Source: an uncultured Oscillibacter sp. (GTDB lineage: Bacteria > Bacillota > Clostridia > Oscillospirales > Oscillospiraceae). From it: DNA of 7,266 nt. The DNA lies in NCBI GenBank assembly GCA_904393855.1, contig CAJFNE010000095.1, positions 1-7,266 on the forward strand, in the 5' to 3' direction. Under the pieces are notes generated by a model that ran no database searches, was not told the origin of the DNA, and saw only the letters and a list, made by a program, of their open reading frames with translations. Each line of letters opens with the position of its first letter. Positions within the stretch are counted from its first letter, which is position 1. Below, one piece after another: positions 1-5,363 of this stretch. The position numbers and the translations under genes were made by a program.

Positions 1-1192
1 GGAGATGATGAACTTCGTGGGCATCATCGCCGGGGACGACCAGCCGGTGGAGAAGATCGTGGCCGCCCAGGCCCACCACAAGAAGATCGACGGCCACGCC
101 CCGGACCTGGCGGGCAACGACCTGAACGCCTACATCGCCGCCGGAGTCTACTCGGACCACGAGTGCCACGATTTGAACGACGCCATCGCCAAGCTGGAGC
201 GGGGCCAGTTCATCATGATCCGGGAGGGCACCGCCGCCCGGAACCTGGAGGCCCTCTCCCCCCTGCTGTGCGATCAGTACGCCGAGCGGTGCATGTTCTG
301 CACCGACGACAAGCACCCCAGCGATCTGCTGGAAAAGGGCCACATCGACTACATCGTGAAACGGGCCATCGGCCTGGGGGCGGACCCCATCACCGCCGTG
401 AAGGTAGCCTGCCACAACGCCGCCCGGTACTTCCTGCTGAACAACCGGGGCGCCATTGCCCCGGGCTATCTGGGGGACTTCGTGATCATCGACAACTTCC
501 AGGACTTCCGCATCCAGCAGGTCTACAAAAAAGGCCGGCTGATGGTGGACCACGGCGTGGTGCGGGACTTCCCCGCCCCGGCCATTGACCCCTACCTGAC
601 GGAGCGGGCCCACAGCACCTTCCACGTCCAGCACCTGACGGCAGAGGACTTCGCGGAGACCCGGCCCCGGGGCGTCATCGGCATGGTGAACGGGGAGATC
701 ACCACCGTGGACGCCGGATACGCCGACCGAATCGACGCGGAGCGCGACGTGCTGAAGATCGCCGTGGTGGAGCGCCACAAGAACACCCATCACATCGGCA
801 TCGGCTTCCTCCGGGGCTACGGGTTAAAGTCCGGCGCCGTGGCCACCTCCGTCTCCCATGACTCCCACAACATCATCGTGGTGGGCGCCAGCGAATCCGA
901 CATGGCTGCCGCCGCCAACCGGGTGGCCGAGTTGAGCGGCGGCATCGTGGTATGGGACCAGGGCGCCCCGGCGGCGGAGGTACCCCTGGCCATCGCCGGC
1001 ATCATGAGCGACGCGCCCCTGTCCACCGTCAATGAGCAGCTGGAATCCGCCAAGGCCAAGGCCCACGCCCTGGGTGTCAACCCGGGCATCGACCCTTTCA
1101 TGACCCTCAGCTTCATGGCCCTTCCGGTGATCCCCTCCCTGCGGATCACCACCCGGGGCGTGTTTGACGTGACCGCCCAGAGCTACATTTAA
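1..1192 (+). CDS. ade: Adenine deaminase, C-terminal part (5' end outside window)
   Basis: Adenine deaminase hydrolyses adenine to hypoxanthine and ammonia in cytoplasmic purine salvage; it is a metal-dependent amidohydrolase. The reading frame is open from the first base (codon GAG at 2-4), so the methionine at nt 5 is internal; the family is about 570-600 residues and roughly 180-200 are missing here. Counting from nt 5, the amidohydrolase domain shows the metal-site region GHAPDL (His31), then SDHECHD (His52), MIREGTAARNLEAL, and the catalytic-site segment TDDKHPSDLL (Asp101/102), followed by RGAIAPGYLGDFVI, the usual end of the barrel. From about residue 225 (IGMVNGEITT) to the end is the adenine deaminase C-terminal domain, including HHIGIGFLRGYGLKSGA and VSHDSHNIIVVG, both family hallmarks. 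The C-terminus is intact and ends in TAA. No terminator with a U-tract follows; the next element is CIRCE of the downstream heat-shock gene. Identification is by motif recall and is very likely right. Confidence 0.95.
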   Translation, partial: EMMNFVGIIAGDDQPVEKIVAAQAHHKKIDGHAPDLAGNDLNAYIAAGVYSDHECHDLNDAIAKLERGQFIMIREGTAARNLEALSPLLCDQYAERCMFCTDDKHPSDLLEKGHIDYIVKRAIGLGADPITAVKVACHNAARYFLLNNRGAIAPGYLGDFVIIDNFQDFRIQQVYKKGRLMVDHGVVRDFPAPAIDPYLTERAHSTFHVQHLTAEDFAETRPRGVIGMVNGEITTVDAGYADRIDAERDVLKIAVVERHKNTHHIGIGFLRGYGLKSGAVATSVSHDSHNIIVVGASESDMAAAANRVAELSGGIVVWDQGAPAAEVPLAIAGIMSDAPLSTVNEQLESAKAKAHALGVNPGIDPFMTLSFMALPVIPSLRITTRGVFDVTAQSYI

Positions 1193-1204
1193 ATGCGGAG
1201 AATT

Positions 1205-1231
1205 TTAGCACTCTCTATTTGAGAGTGCTAA
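1205..1231. promoter_or_regulatory. CIRCE element (HrcA operator)
   Basis: The sequence TTAGCACTC, a 9-nt spacer, and GAGTGCTAA match the CIRCE consensus without a mismatch. The dyad runs further than the consensus: 1200-1215 pairs with 1221-1236 (16 bp per arm, 5-nt loop). CIRCE is bound by the repressor HrcA, classically upstream of groESL and dnaK operons. Here the only gene downstream in the right direction is the Hsp20 gene at 1413. No HrcA gene lies in the window. Confidence 0.95.
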
Positions 1232-1234
1232 AAT
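1205..1234 (+). promoter_or_regulatory. Candidate promoter embedded in CIRCE
   Basis: The right CIRCE arm creates TGCTAAAAT at 1226-1234, an extended -10 (TGn plus TAAAAT, 5/6 to TATAAT). TTAGCA at 1205-1210 is a weak -35 (4/6) at 18 bp. Transcription would begin near 1241, so HrcA bound to CIRCE would block it. An alternative -10, CATAAT at 1285-1290, has no recognisable -35. Part of the match is built into the CIRCE consensus itself, so this is tentative. Confidence 0.3.
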
Positions 1235-1300
1235 TCACAAATCGTTCACAAAAAGAACACACAATATCCGATTTTCCATCCTATCATAATCCTTGAAAAG

Positions 1301-1405
1301 AAGGACGAGAGGTCCTTACAGGGCACCCGTTCCACCCGGCGGCACATCCTCCATGATCCATCTGCCGCCGGTTCCAACCCGGATCATCGAGATATGACAG
1401 GAGGA
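1301..1405 (+). promoter_or_regulatory. Structured hsp20 mRNA leader, candidate RNA switch or thermometer
   Basis: The 220-nt gap before hsp20 contains no gene but several complementary segments. A small hairpin pairs 1301-1306 with 1312-1317. A GC-rich 9-bp stem pairs 1336-1344 with 1363-1371. A competing fold pairs 1353-1359 (ATGATCC) with 1381-1387 (GGATCAT), and directly adjoining it 1347-1352 (TCCTCC) with 1400-1405 (GGAGGA), which is the core of the hsp20 ribosome binding site. The two large folds interlock and should exclude each other unless a pseudoknot forms. Sequestering the ribosome binding site is the working principle of RNA thermometers that control many small heat-shock genes. 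This assignment is inferred from pairing by eye only, and the sequence does not match a ROSE or fourU element I can recognise. Confidence 0.35.
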
Positions 1406-1412
1406 ATTGATT

Positions 1413-1859
1413 ATGTTTGAACTGAGACCTTATCGCAGAAACAGCATGAGTACCTGGAACCCCTTCTCCGAGATGGAGGAGATGGAGCGCCGCTTCTTCA
1501 ACAACGACTTCTTCACGGGCCGGGGCCTGGCGGAGTTCAAGACCGACATCACCGATGAGGGCGACTACTATGAGCTGAAGGCCGATATGCCCGGCTTCAA
1601 GAAGGAGGACATCCAGCTGCATCTGGACGGCGACACCCTGACCATTCAGGCCCAGCGCCACTCCGATCACGAGGACGAGAGCAAAAAGGACAAGTATGTG
1701 TGCTGTGAGCGCTCCTACGGCGCGTACAGCCGGAGCTTTGATGTCTCCGGCATCCGGACAGAGGGCATCACCGCCGCCTATGACAGCGGCGTGCTGACGC
1801 TGAAGCTGCCCAAGAAGACCACGGAGGTCTCCTCCAGCCGGCAGATTTCCATTGAATAA
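1413..1859 (+). CDS. Small heat-shock protein, Hsp20/alpha-crystallin family
   Basis: An ATP-independent cytoplasmic holdase chaperone that binds unfolding proteins under stress and passes them to DnaK/ClpB-type refolding machines. The product is 148 residues, a normal length. It has a variable N-terminal arm (1-41, with FSEMEEMERRFF), an alpha-crystallin domain from about 42 to 133 (FKTDITDEGDYYELKADMPGFKKEDI ... with the signature A-Y-D-S-G-V-L near 123-128), and a short C-terminal tail carrying the I-x-I motif (ISI, 145-147) that docks neighbouring subunits in the oligomer. Two adjacent cysteines occur at 97-98. The start is the ATG at 1413, with AGGAGG at 1399-1404 and an 8-nt gap; an in-frame TTG at 1407 is too close to the ribosome binding site. 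The gene stands alone behind CIRCE and a structured leader, so repression by HrcA is expected. It ends 12 nt before a terminator and faces the reductase gene convergently. Confidence 0.96.
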   Translation: MFELRPYRRNSMSTWNPFSEMEEMERRFFNNDFFTGRGLAEFKTDITDEGDYYELKADMPGFKKEDIQLHLDGDTLTIQAQRHSDHEDESKKDKYVCCERSYGAYSRSFDVSGIRTEGITAAYDSGVLTLKLPKKTTEVSSSRQISIE

Positions 1860-1871
1860 AGAAAAAGGATC

Positions 1872-1909
1872 AGAGCGGCTTGCGGAAAATTCCGCAAGCC
1901 GCTCTTTCT
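1872..1909 (+). terminator. Intrinsic terminator after hsp20
   Basis: A perfect GC-rich stem, AGAGCGGCTTGCGG at 1872-1885 with its complement at 1892-1905, has an AAAATT loop and is followed by a short T-rich stretch (TTTCT). It starts 12 nt after the hsp20 stop. On the opposite strand the stem is followed by GATCCTTTTTC, so it may also stop transcription of the convergent reductase gene that ends at 1958. Confidence 0.85.
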
Positions 1910-1957
1910 GCAAAGTCACCCATGTCCCGCTGGTTCTCCCTCCTGCGCGGGATGGTC

Positions 1958-3100
1958 TTAAAACGAATACTGGAAGAAGGCATTCTCGTTGAGGAAGCTC
2001 TCCGCCTTGTGGACCAGCTCCGTCACATCCGTGCCGTCCGCCAGAACCGCCTGGCCGGGGATGCACATGTCCTTCTCATGAAGCCCGTGCTTGGCCTTTT
2101 CCCCAGAGAAGTAGTTGTGCTCCGCGGCGAAGGTGGGCACCGGCTGGAGCATGCAGCTGTTATAGGCGTCCAGAATGGCGGCGGCGGAGACGCCCTTGGG
2201 GTTGGCCGCCTCGTACTGGGAAAAATCGGCGGTTTGAGCGGGACCACTCTCCCGGTACAGCCGGGCCGCCTGCCGGAGGACCTCCCGCTCCTGGTCCGTC
2301 AGGGGCTGGGAGTCGCGCATAGCGGAGACGTTGTCCCGCACCTGCTCCAGGTTGGACATGCCAGAGAGCACCGTCAGCACGCCGTCCAGGCTTCCGGCAA
2401 AGCGAACGGCCCAGGCAGAGGGAGACCAGTCCGGGTGCTCCGCCCGCATCAGCTGCTGGGCCTCCTCCGGCACCTTGGCCAGCATGCCGCCCTTCACCGG
2501 CTCCATGATGATGACCTGTCTGCCGTGTCTGCGGATCACCTCATAGCAAGCCCTGGACTGCACCAGATAGCTGTTCCAGTCCAAATAGTTGACCACGATC
2601 TGGACCGCCTCCACCTCCGGGTGCTCCGTGAGGATCTGGTCCAGCACGTCGGCGGAGTCGTGAAAGGAGAAGGCGATGTGCCGGATCTTCCCCTCTGCCT
2701 TCCACCGCCACATGTGCTCGAACATGCGGGTCTCCCGGATGATCTGCCGGTAGCGGATGCTGTTCACATTGTGGAGCAGGTAGTAGTCGAAGTAGTCCAC
2801 GCCGCAGTTTTCCAGCTGCTGGCGGAAGATCTCCTCCACCTGTTTTTCCTCCGTGATGGCAAAGGTGGGCAGCTTGGAGGCCAGTCGGAACGTCTCCCTG
2901 GGGTGCCGCTCCACGAGACACTCCCGGATGGCGGCCTCGCTGCCGCCGTTGTGGTAGACGAAGCTGGTGTCGAAGTAGTCGAAGCCCGATTCCAGAAACA
3001 GGTCCACCATCCGCTTCAGCTGCTCCCGGTCAATATCCGCGGGCTCCGCCGAACGCTGGGGCAGCCGCATCAGGCCAAAGCCGAGATTTCCGTTTCCCAT
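1958..3100 (-). CDS. Aldo/keto reductase with degenerate C-terminal ferredoxin-like region
   Basis: Predicted cytoplasmic NAD(P)H-dependent oxidoreductase of unknown substrate, 380 residues. The TIM-barrel half (about 1-270) carries the aldo/keto reductase catalytic tetrad: Asp44 (FDYFDTS), Tyr49 (FVYHNG), Lys76 (LASKLP) and His110 (YYLLHNV), all present. The overall length and the tail (PKGVSAAAILDAYN, then GEKAKHG...CIPGQ...) match the family of putative reductases with a C-terminal 4Fe-4S region (COG1453-like). In that family the tail has Cys-x2-Cys-x2-3-Cys-x3-Cys-Pro motifs; here the first set reads Thr290, Phe293, Tyr296 and Asn300, and the second keeps only Cys346. So the fold is probably retained without clusters. 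The start is chosen at ATG 3100 because AGGAGG (3109-3114) sits 8 nt upstream; an in-frame ATG at 3106 would leave 2 nt. The gene follows a 61-codon reductase remnant by 37 nt and is divergent from a LysR regulator, which likely controls it. Function as an aldo/keto reductase is confident; substrate is unknown. Confidence 0.92.
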   Translation of the reverse strand: MGNGNLGFGLMRLPQRSAEPADIDREQLKRMVDLFLESGFDYFDTSFVYHNGGSEAAIRECLVERHPRETFRLASKLPTFAITEEKQVEEIFRQQLENCGVDYFDYYLLHNVNSIRYRQIIRETRMFEHMWRWKAEGKIRHIAFSFHDSADVLDQILTEHPEVEAVQIVVNYLDWNSYLVQSRACYEVIRRHGRQVIIMEPVKGGMLAKVPEEAQQLMRAEHPDWSPSAWAVRFAGSLDGVLTVLSGMSNLEQVRDNVSAMRDSQPLTDQEREVLRQAARLYRESGPAQTADFSQYEAANPKGVSAAAILDAYNSCMLQPVPTFAAEHNYFSGEKAKHGLHEKDMCIPGQAVLADGTDVTELVHKAESFLNENAFFQYSF

Positions 3101-3137
3101 GGTCATTTCCTCCTTGATTCACATTGGGCTGACATCC

Positions 3138-3323
3138 TCACAGTTTGCCGGCATTGACGAACATCTCCGCCGCATCGAAGCCGCCCTGGGCGGTGTCGAT
3201 GCTCCGGTAACCCACGGCGATGGCGTCCAGCACACACCGCTTCGTGTCCTCCGCCGGAATCTGAAACACCCCGTAGCCCAGCATGGGGATTTGGACCCCG
3301 CTGCGCAGTGTTCGATACTCCAT
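3138..3323 (-). pseudogene. Remnant of a second aldo/keto reductase (N-terminal 61 codons)
   Basis: The product begins like a classic aldo/keto reductase of about 270-280 residues: MEYRTLRSGVQIPMLGYGVF, then RCVLDAIAVGYRSIDTAQ, with Asp43 of the catalytic tetrad. Right after DTAQ, where the family normally continues with AYGNE and the catalytic tyrosine, the similarity breaks off; the frame goes on for about 15 residues (GGFDAAEMFVNAGKL) and stops at TGA. The rest of the barrel is absent, since only 37 nt separate the stop from the next gene. It cannot be a frameshifted start of that gene, which has its own complete N-terminus and belongs to a different subfamily. AGGAGG (3332-3337) lies 8 nt before the ATG, so the piece is probably still translated. 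The last residues could be a vestige of the (L/M)FV..KL strand after a small deletion (speculative). An alternative is a retained short leader reading frame coupled to the downstream gene. Confidence 0.75.
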
Positions 3324-3359
3324 GTCTGTGTCCTCCTGTCCTATCGTTTCGATGGCTCT

Positions 3360-3388
3360 ATTGTATCGAACAGCGTCTTGACAGGGAA
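3360..3388 (-). promoter_or_regulatory. Candidate promoter of the reductase genes
   Basis: Read on the minus strand, TACAAT (3365 to 3360) is a 5/6 match to a -10 box and lies 36 nt before the remnant's start codon. The best -35 at 17 bp is TTCCCT (3388 to 3383), a poor match, which would fit a promoter needing an activator such as the divergent LysR protein. Confidence 0.4.
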
Positions 3389-3407
3389 TTCCCGATCGTG
3401 ATACGAT
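3378..3407 (+). promoter_or_regulatory. Promoter of the LysR-family gene
   Basis: TTGACA at 3378-3383 is a perfect -35 box. TACGAT at 3402-3407 (4/6) follows at 18 bp. Transcription would start near 3414, about 25 nt before the ATG, leaving a short leader with the ribosome binding site GGAGGTGA. Confidence 0.6.
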
Positions 3408-3439
3408 ACATTTACCAAAAGTAAATGCGGAGGTGAGGT

Positions 3440-4372
3440 ATGTACAGCCAGCAGCTCAAAACCTTTGTTCGGGTGGCCGAGCGCGGGAGCCTTTCCAAAG
3501 CGGCGGAGGACCTGTATGTGACGCCAGCGTCCGTGATGAAGCAGATCAACGCCCTGGAGGCCCGACTGGAGGTGACCCTGTTCACCCGTACCAACCACGG
3601 GATGGCACTGACGGAGGCCGGGCAGTATCTCTACGGCGCGGCCCGGGACATGATGGCGGAATCGGAGCGGGTAATCCGGCAGGCTCGGGCAATCCAGCGG
3701 AAATCCGCCAAGACCATCCGGGTGGGCTCCTCCTTCCTGAATCCGGGGAATGTGCTCATCGACCTGTGGAACCGTATCAGTCCGGCCCCCGCGGAGTACC
3801 GATTCAAGATCGTCCCCTACGATGATGACCACCAGAGGATTCTGTCCGTGGTCTCCTCCCTGGGCAAAACCATGGACTTTCTAGTGGGGGCCCTCAATTC
3901 CGCGCAGATGCTGCGCCTGAGCCGGTTTTACCAGTTGGGGGAATATCGGTTGTGCGTCGCGGTGCCCCGGAACCATCGGCTCGCGGAGAAAGAAATGCTG
4001 TCCCTCAACGACCTCCATGGGGAGCGTCTGGTGGCGGTAAAGGGCGGCGACACCCTGCAGCTGGACCGGCTGCGGGAACTGCTGAAGCTGACCCACCCCC
4101 AGATCATCCTGGAGGATGCCGATTACTTTTACGACCTGGAGACCTTCAACCACTGCGAGGTCACCGGCTCCCTCCTGCTGACTCTGGACGCCTGGGCGAA
4201 CATCCATCCCGCGCTGGCGACCTTGCCGGTGGACTGGGATTTTACAGTCCCCTACGGCATCCTGTACGCGCCGGACATCTCCGGGCCGGCAAAGGAGTTT
4301 TTAGAGGAATTGCAAGCCCTGCATACCCAGTACAGTTCTGATATGCAATTGGCGGCAGATTCATCGCTCTGA
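3440..4372 (+). CDS. LysR-family transcriptional regulator
   Basis: A 310-residue DNA-binding regulator, the usual LysR length (about 290-320). The N-terminal winged helix-turn-helix covers roughly residues 1-60: LKTFVRVAERGSLSKAAEDLYVTPASVMKQINALEARL is the typical LysR helix-turn-helix, followed by LFTRTNHGMALTEAG. A linker helix runs to about 90, and an effector-binding domain of the periplasmic-binding-protein fold follows (about 92-300, beginning with the strand TIRVGSSF). The effector is unknown. The start is secure: the 8-base GGAGGTGA (3429-3436), full complement of the 16S rRNA tail, precedes ATG 3440. The gene is divergent from the aldo/keto reductase genes and shares a 116-bp control region with them, so those genes are the most likely targets (inference from the LysR habit of controlling the divergent neighbour). 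It is monocistronic, closed by a strong terminator 5 nt past its stop. Confidence 0.95.
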   Translation: MYSQQLKTFVRVAERGSLSKAAEDLYVTPASVMKQINALEARLEVTLFTRTNHGMALTEAGQYLYGAARDMMAESERVIRQARAIQRKSAKTIRVGSSFLNPGNVLIDLWNRISPAPAEYRFKIVPYDDDHQRILSVVSSLGKTMDFLVGALNSAQMLRLSRFYQLGEYRLCVAVPRNHRLAEKEMLSLNDLHGERLVAVKGGDTLQLDRLRELLKLTHPQIILEDADYFYDLETFNHCEVTGSLLLTLDAWANIHPALATLPVDWDFTVPYGILYAPDISGPAKEFLEELQALHTQYSSDMQLAADSSL

Positions 4373-4376
4373 ACAG

Positions 4377-4415
4377 AAGAGGCCGGACGGAAATCTTTCC
4401 GTCCGGCCTCTTTTT
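4377..4415 (+). terminator. Intrinsic terminator after the LysR gene
   Basis: A perfect 17-bp inverted repeat pairs 4377-4393 with 4396-4412 (core GAGGCCGGACGG) and runs directly into TTTTT at 4411-4415. It lies 5 nt past the LysR stop. It sits between convergent transcription units; read on the minus strand the stem is followed only by CTTCTGTTC, so it is weaker for the fab operon that ends at 4434. Confidence 0.92.
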
Positions 4416-4433
4416 CATGCCTGCCCCGCTCCC

Positions 4434-4880
4434 TCAGGAGTTCGGCAGCTTCACCTCCGGCATCAGCTCCCGGCTGATGATCACCAGCATATCCTCCAGC
4501 TTGGCGCACTCCTCCGGAGAGAACCGCTGGGAGATCCGGTGCATCACCTCCACCATGTACTTCACGCTGATGCTGTAATAGTCCAGGTACTTCTGGGTGA
4601 CCTCCAGGTGAAACTCCCGCTGGTCCTCCTGGGACTGCACCTTGCGGATATAGCCCTTCTTCACCAGGCTGTTGACCTTGTAGGCGGCATTGGGCGGGGA
4701 AATCCGCATGAAGGCGGCAAACTCGCTGATGGTAGGCCGGCCCAGAGCCTGGATGGTCTCCATGCAGAAAGTCTCCACCGTGGTCAGGCTGGCCTCCCGG
4801 TTCTGAAAGCGCCGGAAGATCTCCTGGTAAAAGTGCAGCTTGAATTTCGTATACACATTGAAAAACGCCTGTTCCAGCAT
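4434..4880 (-). CDS. MarR-family transcriptional regulator at the end of the fab operon
   Basis: A 148-residue protein, a normal MarR length. The N-terminal helices (1-35, FFNVYTKFKLHFYQEIFRRFQ) would form part of the dimer interface. The winged helix-turn-helix covers about 36-95: TISEFAAFMRISPPNAAYKVNSLVKKGYI holds the recognition helix, and EDQREFHLEVT is the wing. A C-terminal helix (108-140) completes the dimer. It is the last gene of the fabG-fabF-fabZ unit, 46 nt after fabZ, with a purine-rich ribosome binding site (AGGAGG, 4889-4894, 8 nt before the ATG). In streptococci and relatives the MarR protein FabT, encoded within the fab cluster, represses fatty acid genes with acyl-ACP as co-repressor. 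By family and position this protein is a plausible functional counterpart, but I cannot show that it is an orthologue, so no symbol is given. Confidence 0.92.
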   Translation of the reverse strand: MLEQAFFNVYTKFKLHFYQEIFRRFQNREASLTTVETFCMETIQALGRPTISEFAAFMRISPPNAAYKVNSLVKKGYIRKVQSQEDQREFHLEVTQKYLDYYSISVKYMVEVMHRISQRFSPEECAKLEDMLVIISRELMPEVKLPNS

Positions 4881-4926
4881 GGCAGTCCCCTCCTCCCCTC
4901 TTTTTTATCACAGGAATCGGAGGGCG

Positions 4927-5361
4927 TCAAGCCTCGTCCACCACGGCAAAGCTCAGCTCCGCCGTGCAGGCCTCCTCCCCGTTGACCAGCGCCCTGCAGC
5001 TCCCGATGCCCACCGGGCCCCGGCGGGCTTTCAGCACGCACTCCATCTCCAGCACGTCGCCGGGGATCACCTTGCGCTTGAAGCGGGCGTTTTTCACCCC
5101 GCCGAACAGCGCCAGCTTCCCCCGGTTCTCCGGCAGGGCCAGCAGCGCCACACCGCCCACCTGGGCCATGGCCTCCAGGATCAGGACGCCGGGCATCACG
5201 TGCTCCTGGGGGAAGTGGCCGCAGAAGAACGGCTCGTTGACGCTGACGCACTTGATCCCCTTGGCCCACTCTCCCGGCGCATAGTCCGTGATCCGGTCCA
5301 CCAGGGCAAAGGGGAAGCGGTGGGGCAGGATCTCCGCGATCTGATTGGAATTCAGTTCCAT
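4927..5361 (-). CDS. fabZ: 3-hydroxyacyl-ACP dehydratase FabZ
   Basis: FabZ dehydrates 3-hydroxyacyl-ACP to trans-2-enoyl-ACP in each elongation round of type II fatty acid synthesis. The product is 144 residues, the standard size, with a single hot-dog fold: IAEILPHRFPFALVDRI at the N-terminus, the catalytic histidine in FCGHFPQ (His49), and the catalytic glutamate in PGVLILEAMAQ (Glu63). The start is ATG 5361: GGGAGGTG lies 6-7 nt upstream, whereas an in-frame ATG at 5376 has no ribosome binding site. The stop of fabF (5364-5366) is only 2 nt from this ATG, and the ribosome binding site lies within the last fabF codons, so translation of the two is almost certainly coupled. The C-terminus (ELSFAVVDEA) is complete. 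Confidence 0.97.
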   Translation of the reverse strand: MELNSNQIAEILPHRFPFALVDRITDYAPGEWAKGIKCVSVNEPFFCGHFPQEHVMPGVLILEAMAQVGGVALLALPENRGKLALFGGVKNARFKRKVIPGDVLEMECVLKARRGPVGIGSCRALVNGEEACTAELSFAVVDEA

Positions 5362-5363
5362 CG

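Larger units (their letters stand above)
3343..3410. promoter_or_regulatory. Dyad-rich candidate operator between LysR gene and reductase genes
   Basis: The divergent region holds several nested inverted repeats: ATCGTTTCGAT at 3343-3353, TGTATCG (3362-3368) with CGATACA (3404-3410), the palindrome GGGAATTCCC at 3384-3393, and ATCGTGATACGAT at 3395-3407, which covers the LysR gene's -10. LysR-type regulators bind several imperfect dyads in such shared regions, autorepressing and activating the divergent gene. Which of these dyads are real sites cannot be told from the sequence. Confidence 0.4.

Noticed and set aside
1200..1236. CIRCE dyad as a terminator for the adenine deaminase gene
   Set aside because: The stem is AT-rich and is followed by AAATTCACAAATCG rather than a T-run; the exact CIRCE match explains it better.
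1284..2066. A 260-codon open frame on the minus strand across hsp20
   Set aside because: It runs through the hsp20 terminator and leader and is antisense to a clear Hsp20 gene; no recognisable domain.
1880..3157. A 425-codon open frame on the plus strand opposite the aldo/keto reductase
   Set aside because: It starts inside the hsp20 terminator, has no ribosome binding site, and mirrors the reductase codons; the reductase has its full catalytic tetrad.
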